From Desulfobacula sp. (GTDB lineage: Bacteria > Desulfobacterota > Desulfobacteria > Desulfobacterales > Desulfobacteraceae), in contig NZ_JAQYWD010000024.1 of the NCBI RefSeq assembly GCF_030145145.1, forward strand, positions 33,294 to 97,293: 64,000 nt of DNA, written 5' to 3'. The notes beneath the pieces are model-generated. The model was given only the letters and a program-made list of their open reading frames with translations, was not told the DNA's origin and did not search any database. The position numbers and the translations under genes were made by a program. Of the stretch, positions 8,968 through 17,139 are shown one piece after another. Position 1 is the first letter of the stretch. Each line of letters begins with the position of its first letter.

Positions 8968-9543
8968 ATGACAAAAATAGAAGATCAGTTGCCGGGATCA
9001 ACCCTGTTTGATCTGAGGGGCAAACAATCGGTCCGGGCCACCTTTAAAATTTCCCAGAAAGCCATTGATGCCATCGGGCTTGTGGCCATTCACATGGGGA
9101 TAAAACAAAAATCGCTTTTTGATCACATCATAGAAGACCTGGACGCTTTGGACAGCCTTGCCAAAACCATTCGCATCCGGCAATTTAATAAAATCCCCCG
9201 AAAGCAGAAAACCTTTGTCCTCAGCCGGAAAACCATTGAGGCGCTGGGCGCCATTTCCCAGGCATATGGAACTCCCCGGGATGCCCTTGTTGAATATTCT
9301 GTAAAAAAACTTGAATCCATTATCAGTGCTGAAAGACTGCGCCACAAAGAGCGGAAGCTCTTGCAGAAAGACGTGATCGATCATTTTAACCGGGGAAAAG
9401 CACTGTACACGAAAGCCGTCGGCATCCTTGGCCGGGAGGACCCCTTTTGCCGGCGCTTTGAAAAAGCCATTTCCGCCGGTGACGCAACACAAAAGGATCT
9501 TGCTGAGTTTATTGAAAAAAGCAAAGTGTTAGAAGATTTTTAA
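8968..9543 (+). CDS. uncharacterized protein with two ribbon-helix-helix-like repeats
   Basis: A 191-residue soluble protein that I cannot assign to a named family. Two similar segments can be aligned. The first is at about 23-65 (VRATFKIS...AIDAIGLVAIHMGIKQKSLFD). The second is at about 73-113 (KTFVLSRKTIEALGAISQAYGTPRDALVE). Each has a beta strand, a helix, a small turn and a second helix, the pattern of ribbon-helix-helix DNA-binding units, here fused in tandem. The remainder (115-191) is charged and helical. An AAGGAGG ribosome site precedes the ATG. It sits between the biotin operon and an ABC operon. The RHH reading is my structural guess; a DNA-binding regulator or antitoxin-like protein is possible, and no toxin gene is adjacent. 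Confidence 0.6.
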   Translation: MTKIEDQLPGSTLFDLRGKQSVRATFKISQKAIDAIGLVAIHMGIKQKSLFDHIIEDLDALDSLAKTIRIRQFNKIPRKQKTFVLSRKTIEALGAISQAYGTPRDALVEYSVKKLESIISAERLRHKERKLLQKDVIDHFNRGKALYTKAVGILGREDPFCRRFEKAISAGDATQKDLAEFIEKSKVLEDF

Positions 9544-9579
9544 ATCGCTATAACCATACAAATCATTAAGGAGGAAACG

Positions 9580-10545
9580 TTGATTGAAGTTCAAAACCTG
9601 ACCAAGTACTATAAAGACTTCTGTGCTGTAAACAATATCAGCATGACCATCCGGAAAGGCGAAATTTTAGGCCTTCTGGGTCCAAACGGTGCTGGGAAGA
9701 CAACAACCTTAAGAATGTTAACCGGTTATTTCAAGCCGAGTTCAGGGTCAATAAAAATAAATGATTTCCAAATGCCGGACGATGCCATCCAGATCAAATC
9801 CATCATCGGATACTTACCTGAATCCGCCCCACTCTACCACAATATGCTGGTCTATGACTACCTGGAGTATGTTGCCAAACTAAAAGGCATTGTTGATAAG
9901 GAAAAGCGGTACGACCGATTCCTGCAATTATCAGATCTTTGCGGGTTGTCTGCCATTATGGATAAACCCATTGCCAATCTTTCAAAAGGATTGAAACAAC
10001 GGGTGGGCCTGGCCCATGCCATGATGACGGATCCCCAGATTTTAATCCTGGATGAACCCACTTCCGGCCTGGACCCCAACCAGATTGCCGAAATAAGGGA
10101 TATTATCAAAACCATCGGCAAAGAAAAAACCATTATTTTCTCTACCCATATTTTGCCGGAAGCAGAGGCAACCTGTGACAGGATTGTCATTATCAATCGA
10201 GGAAGCGTGGTGGCCGATGATACAACCGCCCATCTCAAAGCGGGTGTCAAGCAGAATGCCATTCTCAAATTATCCCTTAAGGGTGCAGCAGAATCGGATG
10301 CCGCGGCCCTGCTGGGAGGGCTTAATTTAGACCTTGATGTTAAATCGGTTGAACCGGTTGAAGAAGGGCTTGTCTCCTTTGAGATCACACCGTCAGCGAA
10401 CCGGACGGATGACCGGGATTTTCGACCGGATATCTACCTTAAAATAAAAGAGACCGACTGGATAATCACACAATTTACCAAAGAATCCCAGGCCCTTGAA
10501 AAAATATTCCGGGAATTGACCAGTGAGGAAGCATACCCATCATGA
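9580..10545 (+). CDS. ABC transporter ATP-binding protein (GldA/NatA-like)
   Basis: A 321-residue ABC ATPase with Walker A GPNGAGKTT, signature LSKGLKQRVGLA, Walker B LILDEPTSGLDP and switch FSTHILPEAEATCDR. About 90 residues of extra C-terminal domain follow, as in exporters that partner ABC-2 permeases. It starts at a TTG with a strong AAGGAGG five bases upstream. It overlaps the permease gene by four bases. Together with the two downstream genes it matches the Gld-type ABC system found across many non-gliding deltaproteobacteria. The transported substrate is not known. Confidence 0.9.
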   Translation: MIEVQNLTKYYKDFCAVNNISMTIRKGEILGLLGPNGAGKTTTLRMLTGYFKPSSGSIKINDFQMPDDAIQIKSIIGYLPESAPLYHNMLVYDYLEYVAKLKGIVDKEKRYDRFLQLSDLCGLSAIMDKPIANLSKGLKQRVGLAHAMMTDPQILILDEPTSGLDPNQIAEIRDIIKTIGKEKTIIFSTHILPEAEATCDRIVIINRGSVVADDTTAHLKAGVKQNAILKLSLKGAAESDAAALLGGLNLDLDVKSVEPVEEGLVSFEITPSANRTDDRDFRPDIYLKIKETDWIITQFTKESQALEKIFRELTSEEAYPS

Positions 10546-11246
10546 AACAGATAAAAACCATTGCTATTAAGGAATTCAAAGATTATTTCATTTCACCCAT
10601 TGCCTATATTGTGATATCGTTATTTCTCATCGTAACTGGGTGGTTTTTCTTTTCAACTTTTTTTATTTTTGGCCGGGCAGATTTAAGGGATTTTTTCTCT
10701 CTGCTGCCCATTATTTTTTCATTTATCATCCCCGCCATTACCATGCGGTTGTTTTCCGAAGAAAAGAATGTCGGCTCCTATGAGACGCTGTTAACCATGC
10801 CGGTATCTTTTACGGATATTGCCCTGGGTAAATTTTTTGCCGCGACATTGTTTACAGCTTCCATGCTGATCCCAACCCTTTCTTACCCGATTTTTATCAC
10901 CTTTATCGGCCAGGTGGATCCGGGGCCTGTGATCGGCGGATATCTGGGGGCTATTTTTCTTGCTGCTGCTTATTGTTCTCTGGGCCTGTTTGCTTCATCT
11001 CTGACACGGAATCAAATCATTGCCTTCATCATTGGCTGTGCGCTGTGTTTTACCTTAACCATTCTTGACAAGCTCTTATTTTTCATGCCCACAAAGATCA
11101 TTTCCGTCATAGAATACATTGGGGCCAACTCCCACTTCACAAATATTTCCCGGGGCATTATTGATTCCCGGGACATTCTTTATTTTGTGAGCGTGATCTT
11201 CATTTTTATTTTTTCAACCTATATTGTCATGCATGAGAAGAACTAA
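10542..11246 (+). CDS. ABC-2 type permease (GldF-like)
   Basis: A 234-residue membrane protein with six predicted membrane segments. A cytoplasmic start (IKTIAIKEFKDYFISPIAYI) is typical of ABC-2 permeases of the GldF type. Internal motifs include MRLFSEEKNVGSYETLLTMPVS, a family hallmark. It pairs with the preceding ATPase, with which its gene overlaps, and with the GldG-like protein that starts ten bases downstream. Function as an exporter or as a membrane-remodelling complex is inferred from the family only. Confidence 0.88.
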   Translation: MKQIKTIAIKEFKDYFISPIAYIVISLFLIVTGWFFFSTFFIFGRADLRDFFSLLPIIFSFIIPAITMRLFSEEKNVGSYETLLTMPVSFTDIALGKFFAATLFTASMLIPTLSYPIFITFIGQVDPGPVIGGYLGAIFLAAAYCSLGLFASSLTRNQIIAFIIGCALCFTLTILDKLLFFMPTKIISVIEYIGANSHFTNISRGIIDSRDILYFVSVIFIFIFSTYIVMHEKN

Positions 11247-11255
11247 GGAGAAACA

Positions 11256-13427
11256 ATGGGACAGTTTTCAGTGAAAGAAAAATATTTTAAATTTATAATA
11301 TATCTGGTGGTCATTGTATTGGTAAATATTGTCGGGATCACCCTGTTTTTCAGGGCGGACCTGACAAGCGATAAGATTTATTCCCTGTCACCGGCCAGTA
11401 CAGATGTTGTGGAAACCCTGTCAGAACCCTTGACCATAAAGGTATTTTTCTCAAAAGACCTGCCGGCACCCCACAACAATACGGCACGATACCTCCGGGA
11501 CCTTTTGGAAGAATATGCGGCAAGGGGGGGCAAACTCTTTAATTATACCTTTTATAATGTCACAATGGAAGAAGGCGCCCTGACACAAAAAACCGATGAA
11601 AACCGAGACCTGGCCAAAGATTACGGCATACAACCCGTACAGATCCGGATCATGGAAAATGATGAAGTCAAATTTAAAAAAGCCTATATGGGACTGGTCA
11701 TTATCCACGGAGACCTGATTGAAAAAATTGAAGCCATTACCTCAACCGATGGCCTTGAATTTCAGCTGACCACGGCTATCCAGAAGATGAACAACAAAGT
11801 CAGCGCCTTGTTACAGCTGGATGAACGAGTCAATGTCACGATGTATTTATCCTCTTCTCTCAATACCATCGCCCCCCTGATTGGTCTTGACAATCTGCCC
11901 CTGCTGGGCAAAGCGGTATCAGATACGATTCAACAGCTCAATCAAAAAAGCCTGGGTATTCTTGAATTCAAACAGGTGGATATCAGCCGCAAACCAGAGC
12001 TGGATACCCTGGGAAAGAAATTCAATTTAATGGCCTTGTCATGGCCTGCCATTCCTGAAAAAAAAATCAAGGCCGGGCATGGGGCTGCCGGACTTGTCAT
12101 TGATTTTAAAGGCAACACCACCACCCTGCCCCTGATCAGTGTCATGGAACTTCCCATCATCGGCACCACCTATCAAATGGTTGACCCGGTTGCCCTGGAA
12201 GAAGACCTCAACGCCGTTGTGGAAAAACTGATTGGTATTAATAAGGATATCGGGGTCCTGGCGGGTCACGGTGCCCATTCACTCATGCCGGACAGAATGG
12301 CCATGATGCAGGGCAGGCCTTCCCAGGCGATGCAGGTCTTTAACACGCTTGTGTCTTCCCGGTATTCCATTAAACCCATTGATTTAAAGGATGGAGCAAT
12401 CCCGGATGGGTTAAACTGCCTGATTCTTCCCAGACCCACCCAGAAATTTTCAGCATATGAATTATTCCAGATTGACCAGGCATTGATGAAAGGCACCAAC
12501 ATTGCGTTTATCCTGGACGCGTTTAATGAAATCATGCCCCAGCAAGGTGGCATGGGGATGCCGCCAAGGTATGAGCCCATTGACACCGGCCTGGAAAAAC
12601 TGTTGACCCATTATGGGGTCAATATTAAAAAAGCCTATGTGTTGGACAAAAATGCCTATTCCCACCAGGCACCCCAAAATATGGGCGGCGGTGAACAAAT
12701 CATTTATTTTGCCCCCATGTTAAAAGAGGCATCCATCAATAATACGCCCCATTTCATGGACAATATCAAAGGGCTCGTGGCCATGCAGATTTCCCCCCTT
12801 GAACTTGTGACAAAGAACATTGATACCACAAAGGTTGTGGCCACCCGACTATTGTCTTCATCTGATGAATCCTGGCTGATGGAAGGAATGATCAATTTAA
12901 ACCCCATGTTTATCCGACCGCCGGACGCCCAGGAGGAGTTGACGTCCTATGATCTGGCCTATCTGCTTGAAGGCAGGTTCACAAGCTTCTTTAAAGGCAA
13001 AACCATCCCTGAAAGGGAGATGGGAGAAAAAGACATTAAAGAAGACAACAAAGATGGCGACGATCAAACGTTTGAAGGGTTTACGGCAAGCCATACCTTC
13101 CTTGAGACTTCCAAGCCGGCCAAAGTGTTCGTTCTTCCCTGCTCCCAGATGCTTCAGGACAACATGCTGGACCCTGAAGGCCGATCCAGCAACGCCACAT
13201 TTATTTTAAACGTCATTGACCATCTCAATGGGGAAGATAAAATCGCCCAGTTAAGAAGCAAACAGCAAACATTTAATCCCATTGTCCAGACCTCGCCGTT
13301 TGCCAGGGCCATTATCAAGGCCTTTAATATTATCGCGCTGCCCATTTTTGTCATCCTGTTCGGACTGGGTGTCCTGGCCAAAAGAACCGCCAGAAAAAAG
13401 AAAATCGCCAACAGATTTAATGTTTAA
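11256..13427 (+). CDS. GldG-like ABC-associated auxiliary protein
   Basis: A 723-residue protein anchored at both ends. One hydrophobic segment lies at about 12-35 and one near the C-terminus (IIALPIFVILFGLGVLAKR), followed by a basic tail. The large middle part should therefore be extracytoplasmic. It starts with SDKIYSLSPASTDVVETLSEPLTIKVFFSKDLPAPHN, the conserved opening of GldG / ABC-type auxiliary proteins. Later segments include DIGVLAGHGAHSL and FILDAFNE. The gene has a GGAG ribosome site and lies ten bases after the permease. The substrate is unknown. In Bacteroidetes the homologue supports gliding, but no other gliding genes are here. Confidence 0.82.
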   Translation: MGQFSVKEKYFKFIIYLVVIVLVNIVGITLFFRADLTSDKIYSLSPASTDVVETLSEPLTIKVFFSKDLPAPHNNTARYLRDLLEEYAARGGKLFNYTFYNVTMEEGALTQKTDENRDLAKDYGIQPVQIRIMENDEVKFKKAYMGLVIIHGDLIEKIEAITSTDGLEFQLTTAIQKMNNKVSALLQLDERVNVTMYLSSSLNTIAPLIGLDNLPLLGKAVSDTIQQLNQKSLGILEFKQVDISRKPELDTLGKKFNLMALSWPAIPEKKIKAGHGAAGLVIDFKGNTTTLPLISVMELPIIGTTYQMVDPVALEEDLNAVVEKLIGINKDIGVLAGHGAHSLMPDRMAMMQGRPSQAMQVFNTLVSSRYSIKPIDLKDGAIPDGLNCLILPRPTQKFSAYELFQIDQALMKGTNIAFILDAFNEIMPQQGGMGMPPRYEPIDTGLEKLLTHYGVNIKKAYVLDKNAYSHQAPQNMGGGEQIIYFAPMLKEASINNTPHFMDNIKGLVAMQISPLELVTKNIDTTKVVATRLLSSSDESWLMEGMINLNPMFIRPPDAQEELTSYDLAYLLEGRFTSFFKGKTIPEREMGEKDIKEDNKDGDDQTFEGFTASHTFLETSKPAKVFVLPCSQMLQDNMLDPEGRSSNATFILNVIDHLNGEDKIAQLRSKQQTFNPIVQTSPFARAIIKAFNIIALPIFVILFGLGVLAKRTARKKKIANRFNV

Positions 13428-13440
13428 GGGGAATGAACCG

Positions 13441-14397
13441 ATGAAAAAAGAATACCTGATACTCTTGGCACTTATCGTTATACTCAGTGCCTATCTTTTT
13501 TTGCATAACACCAACAAGGACCATTACACACTGCCTGAAATTCCAAAGATGGATGTCGCAAAAATTACCGGGTTCACTCTGGACAAACGAGACGGGTCCA
13601 TAACGTTTAAGAAAAAAGGACCCCACTGGACATTGACCGACAAAGACTATCTTGCAGATCCCCCGGCTGTGAAAAACATGCTGGATACCCTGAAAACATT
13701 AAAACTGACCGCCTTGGTGTCTGAAAAAGGAGACCTGAAACGATACGAACTGGATGATGAAAATCATATCCGGGTCAAGGTATCAGAAGGCGCAAAAACC
13801 GTTTTCGAACTGACCCTGGGCAGAATTGCACCATCCCTTAACCATACCTTTGTCATGTTGACCAATGATGGAAACATCTACCATGCCAATGGCAGTTTCA
13901 GGTCCTATTTCAATAAGACCGAAGATGATTTCAGGGACAAAAAAGTAATGGAATTCAAAACAGCATCCATACACCGGTTTTCCATTGAAAAAGATGGCGT
14001 GTCCAAAACACTGGTGTCTAAAGAGGAAAAAAAGGACAACCAACAGACCGCCATTACCTGGCATTTTGAGGATGGCACATCAGCAGACCAGGAAAAGGTC
14101 TCAAACCTGCTGTCGGCTCTTTCATTCCTGGAATGTGAAACATATGTGGGTGCCTTGCCCAAAGATGAACTGGGAAAAACCCCCCTCCTGTGCAGAATCC
14201 GTCTTGAAAATACAGACAAGCCGGAGTTAACGCTTTTTAAAACGGGTGATGAAGATTCGGTAATGGGACTGTCTTCAATGAATGATGATACCTTTGTGCT
14301 GAGTCAATTTAACAGCAAAGAAATTGTGTCGGATATCGACACAATTTTAGGGATCATCAAGAATGAAGAAAACAAGGACCAAGAAAATAAAGAGTGA
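13441..14397 (+). CDS. DUF4340 domain protein
   Basis: A 318-residue protein with one N-terminal membrane helix (EYLILLALIVILSAYLFL) and a long soluble part, probably exposed outside the cytoplasmic membrane. The body matches the DUF4340 pattern, with the repeated motif of a WTLTDKDYLADPPAVKNMLDTLKTLK type unit. The frame is open from 13282, but ATG at 13441 has an AGGGGA ribosome site nine bases upstream and follows directly after the GldG-like stop, so that start is chosen. DUF4340 genes regularly follow GldFG-like genes, suggesting a shared envelope complex. Molecular function is unknown. Confidence 0.8.
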   Translation: MKKEYLILLALIVILSAYLFLHNTNKDHYTLPEIPKMDVAKITGFTLDKRDGSITFKKKGPHWTLTDKDYLADPPAVKNMLDTLKTLKLTALVSEKGDLKRYELDDENHIRVKVSEGAKTVFELTLGRIAPSLNHTFVMLTNDGNIYHANGSFRSYFNKTEDDFRDKKVMEFKTASIHRFSIEKDGVSKTLVSKEEKKDNQQTAITWHFEDGTSADQEKVSNLLSALSFLECETYVGALPKDELGKTPLLCRIRLENTDKPELTLFKTGDEDSVMGLSSMNDDTFVLSQFNSKEIVSDIDTILGIIKNEENKDQENKE

Positions 14398-15116
14398 ATC
14401 CTTTTTTCAAAGCAGCCTATCAACCCTACAAATGGATCATTGTCATTCCCTTTGTTTTCATTGTGACCATGGTCCTGGGGTTGATGTCCATTTTAACAGG
14501 CCTCCTGTTCAAACAGGAGGCCGTTAATTATATTGCCATTATCTGGTCAAGGCTGTGTTGTGCCATTATTCCCTTGAAGGTGACACTCCAGGGCAAAAAA
14601 AACTATAGCAAAAACCGGTCCTATGTGGTGGTGGCAAACCACCAGAGCATGACAGATATCCCGGCGATTCACGGTCATCTTGGCTTAAATATAAAATGGA
14701 TCATGAAAAAAGAACTGGGCCGTATCCCTGTTTTCGGATCGGCCTGTCATTACCTCGGCTGCATTTATGTTGACCGGACCAATCATGATGCCGCCATAAA
14801 ATCCATTGAAGCCGCCAAAAAGAAATTGTCCGGAAAGGCCTGTGTGCTCTTTTTTGCCGAAGGAACCAGAAGCCGGGATGGGCGGGTGATGGCCTTTAAA
14901 AAAGGCGCATTCAACTTTGCCTGTGAAACGGGTCTGCCCATATTGCCGGTGACCATTAAAAATTCCTTTCAGGTGCTGCCTTCTGATTCCCTTGATCTTA
15001 CACCCGGTACCATTGAGATTATTGTTCATCAACCGGTTTATATTTTCAAGCACCACATGGATCACCTTGACGATATCATAGCGCAGACACGGCAGTTGAT
15101 TGCCAGTGCACTTTAA
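14394..15116 (+). CDS. 1-acyl-sn-glycerol-3-phosphate acyltransferase (PlsC family)
   Basis: A 240-residue acyltransferase. One or two N-terminal hydrophobic segments precede the catalytic box NHQSMTD (the His-x4-Asp motif). The substrate loops FFAEGTRSRDGR and FKKGAFNFACETGLPILPVTI follow. It should transfer the second fatty acyl chain to lysophosphatidic acid at the inner membrane. The GTG start overlaps the stop of the DUF4340 gene by four bases, so it is part of that operon. This is a hint that the GldFG-like system is connected with envelope lipids, but chance co-transcription is possible. Confidence 0.88.
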   Translation: MNPFFKAAYQPYKWIIVIPFVFIVTMVLGLMSILTGLLFKQEAVNYIAIIWSRLCCAIIPLKVTLQGKKNYSKNRSYVVVANHQSMTDIPAIHGHLGLNIKWIMKKELGRIPVFGSACHYLGCIYVDRTNHDAAIKSIEAAKKKLSGKACVLFFAEGTRSRDGRVMAFKKGAFNFACETGLPILPVTIKNSFQVLPSDSLDLTPGTIEIIVHQPVYIFKHHMDHLDDIIAQTRQLIASAL

Positions 15117-15351
15117 GGGACTCGGAAATAAACAATCACTCCACTTTCATTCCCCTTTCCGCCATTTCCATCCACGATGCCTGGACAAGCCTTGGCAACA
15201 GATCGATGCCACTTTAAATTATACTGAAACCGGATGAGAACCCAAATTTAATAAATCACCTCCATTTCAACCCCTTTTCACCCTATGTGCTATCTTCACC
15301 GGTTAATAGCGGATATTCATTTTTATTTAAAAAAGAATTTGTTTTTTTTAC

Positions 15352-15378
15352 TTGATAAGTCTATATTTTTCGTATAGA
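15352..15378 (+). promoter_or_regulatory. candidate dcw (mraZ) promoter
   Basis: TTGATA (15352-15357) and TATAGA (15373-15378) are separated by 15 bases. Shifting the -35 box by one base gives 16. The region upstream is very AT-rich with a T-tract, and the three MraZ-type repeats start two bases after the -10 box, the arrangement seen at the E. coli mra promoter. Transcription would begin near 15385, giving a leader of about 50 bases. Confidence 0.45.
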
Positions 15379-15379
15379 T

Positions 15380-15404
15380 GTGGAGTTATGTGGTAGAAAG
15401 TGGA
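15380..15404 (+). promoter_or_regulatory. MraZ-binding direct repeats
   Basis: Three copies of GTGG(A/T) start at 15380, 15390 and 15400: GTGGA, GTGGT and GTGGA, each followed by five bases. E. coli MraZ binds three TGGGN direct repeats with five-base spacers immediately upstream of mraZ. The count, ten-base period and position agree; only the fourth base of each unit differs. The site implies self-repression of the whole division cluster by MraZ. Confidence 0.7.
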
Positions 15405-15436
15405 TAGGTTCATCTATTTTAAGAAGGCTTAAACAA

Positions 15437-15877
15437 GTGTTTCGATCAAGCTCCTTTCATACAATTGATTCCAAAGGCCGGGTGATTATCCCGTCAAGGT
15501 TCAGGGATGCCCTGCGAACGGATAAATTCTATGGGGCCATGATCTCAAACAAGGACGACTGTTTATACGCGTATGCTTTAAGTGAATGGGAAAAGGTTGA
15601 ATCCAGGATTTTATCGGCAAAAACCAGTGCCATGGCGAATTTTAGAAGATTTTTCCTGGGCAATTCCTGTGAATGTCAGTGTGACAAGCAGGATCGTATC
15701 CTGATCCCTAAAAATTTAAGAGAATATGCAAAACTTGAGAAAGATATTGTTCTTGTGGGCAATCTGGATCGATTTGAGATCTGGAATCGGGATCAATGGA
15801 ACACGGTCAACAAACGAATGGAGCAGGAACTCAAAAAAGAGGAAGTTAAAGAAGAAATCGCTTCCCTTGGGTTGTAG
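15437..15877 (+). CDS. mraZ: transcriptional regulator MraZ
   Basis: A 146-residue MraZ with the two family repeats: DSKGRVIIPSRFRDAL near the N-terminus and DKQDRILIPKNLREYA in the second half. Each builds a swapped-hairpin AbrB-like DNA-binding unit, and the family forms ring-shaped oligomers. An upstream in-frame ATG at 15380 would add 19 unrelated residues and would read through the repeat operator. The GTG at 15437 gives the canonical start MFRSSSFHTIDSKGR and has AAGAAGG nine bases upstream, so it is preferred. A cysteine-rich CECQCDK segment precedes the second repeat. It is the first gene of the dcw operon and rsmH starts three bases later. Confidence 0.95.
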   Translation: MFRSSSFHTIDSKGRVIIPSRFRDALRTDKFYGAMISNKDDCLYAYALSEWEKVESRILSAKTSAMANFRRFFLGNSCECQCDKQDRILIPKNLREYAKLEKDIVLVGNLDRFEIWNRDQWNTVNKRMEQELKKEEVKEEIASLGL

Positions 15878-15879
15878 CA

Positions 15880-16818
15880 ATGGGCTTTGAGCATACGTCT
15901 GTAATGCCTCAAGAGGTGAATGAACACCAGAACCTTAAACCCGGAAACATTTGTGTGGATTGTACTCTGGGCGGGGCGGGTCATGCGCTTGCAACCCTGA
16001 AGGCGATCCTCCCTGATGGAATGCTCATCGGCATTGATCAGGATCTGGATGCCATTGACCATGCAAAAAAAATATTAGATCCGTTCAAAAAAAATGTGCG
16101 GTTGGTTCACAGCAATTTTTCCGATCTGCCACAAATTCTGAACGATAACGGGATAACCGGTGTCAATTCCATCCTCCTTGACTTAGGATTTTCGCTGAAC
16201 CAACTGAAAAACGGCAACCGTGGATTTAGTTTTAACAAGAATGAACCATTGGATATGCGAATGGATATTCGAAATGATCTGACAGCCCATGAGATTGTCA
16301 ATTCATTCCCAGAGGATGAATTGGTCACACTTTTCTTTAAATTTGGTGAAGAAAAATTTTCACGGCGGATTGCAAAAAAAATTGTGGAACACAGAAGACA
16401 CACCCCCATTCAGACCAGTGCGGAACTGGCACAGATTGTGACAAAGGCCATCCCGGCAAAATTTGTATACAGCCAGCGCATCCACCCTGCCACAAGGGTC
16501 TTCCAGGCCTTAAGGATTGCCGTCAACAGGGAACTTGAACGGCTTGAACAGTTTATGGCCATCGTGCCGTCCCTTTTGCTAACCGGAGGGCGGCTTTGTG
16601 TGATCTCCTTCCATTCCCTGGAAGACCGGATTGTAAAACAGGCATTACGAAAATTTGAGGCGGGATGCACCTGCCCAAAGGAACTGCCCGTCTGTTTGTG
16701 CGGATTTGTCCCCCAGATGAGGTCCGTCTTCCGGCGACCATTGATACCGACAAAAGAAGAAATCAGTGCCAACCCCATGGCCAGAAGCTCAAAATTAAGG
16801 GTAGCGCAAAAGGTGTAA
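15880..16818 (+). CDS. rsmH: 16S rRNA (cytosine1402-N4)-methyltransferase RsmH
   Basis: A 312-residue RsmH (MraW). Recognisable family blocks are HTSVMPQEV at the start, DCTLGGAGHA (S-adenosylmethionine loop), GIDQDLDAID, SILLDLGFSLNQL, GNRGFSFNKNEPLDMRMD and VISFHSLEDRIVK. It methylates the N4 position of C1402 in 16S rRNA. The normal dcw position between mraZ and ftsL is kept, with three-base gaps on either side. Confidence 0.97.
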   Translation: MGFEHTSVMPQEVNEHQNLKPGNICVDCTLGGAGHALATLKAILPDGMLIGIDQDLDAIDHAKKILDPFKKNVRLVHSNFSDLPQILNDNGITGVNSILLDLGFSLNQLKNGNRGFSFNKNEPLDMRMDIRNDLTAHEIVNSFPEDELVTLFFKFGEEKFSRRIAKKIVEHRRHTPIQTSAELAQIVTKAIPAKFVYSQRIHPATRVFQALRIAVNRELERLEQFMAIVPSLLLTGGRLCVISFHSLEDRIVKQALRKFEAGCTCPKELPVCLCGFVPQMRSVFRRPLIPTKEEISANPMARSSKLRVAQKV

Positions 16819-16821
16819 CCC

Positions 16822-17139
16822 ATGACCATTACAAATAACATAGCCCCAAAAGCAGTCGCCCAACAGAAGGCCGGGTTTCCCTGGATGATCGCCATCTGCC
16901 TTATTTTTTGCGAGCTTCTGGTGCACACCTGGGTCAGGACAGAGTCCACCCATACCATTTTACGCGTGTCCGAAGCCCAGGAACGCTATATCCAGAAAAT
17001 GTCGTACCACAAGGCCCTGTCTATGGAAAGAGACCGGTTAAAATCCGATGGCCGAATTACCCGGATTGCAAAAACCAGGCTAAACCTTTCCATCGACACC
17101 TTGGATCAAACCATTTATCTTTCAGGGGAAGACGGTTAA
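16822..17139 (+). CDS. ftsL: cell division protein FtsL
   Basis: A 105-residue bitopic protein: a short cytoplasmic start, one membrane helix (FPWMIAICLIFCELLVHTWV) and a periplasmic coiled coil of about 60 residues. Sequence identity in FtsL is always low, so the assignment rests on size, topology and position between rsmH and ftsI. FtsL pairs with FtsB and FtsQ to activate septal synthesis by FtsW-FtsI. The stop shares one base with the ftsI start. Confidence 0.85.
   Translation: MTITNNIAPKAVAQQKAGFPWMIAICLIFCELLVHTWVRTESTHTILRVSEAQERYIQKMSYHKALSMERDRLKSDGRITRIAKTRLNLSIDTLDQTIYLSGEDG

Noticed and set aside
9858..10388. 176-codon minus-strand ORF opposite the ABC ATPase
   Set aside because: It is a shadow of the ATPase gene in the opposite frame; Ser-rich translation without motifs.
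13282..13440. Upstream extension of the DUF4340 frame
   Set aside because: It overlaps the end of the GldG-like gene and would put a non-conserved basic stretch before the membrane helix; ATG 13441 has a good ribosome site.
16908..17138. Upstream extension of the ftsI frame through ftsL
   Set aside because: The extension translates to unrelated sequence; ATG 17139 overlaps the ftsL stop and gives a normal FtsI N-terminus.
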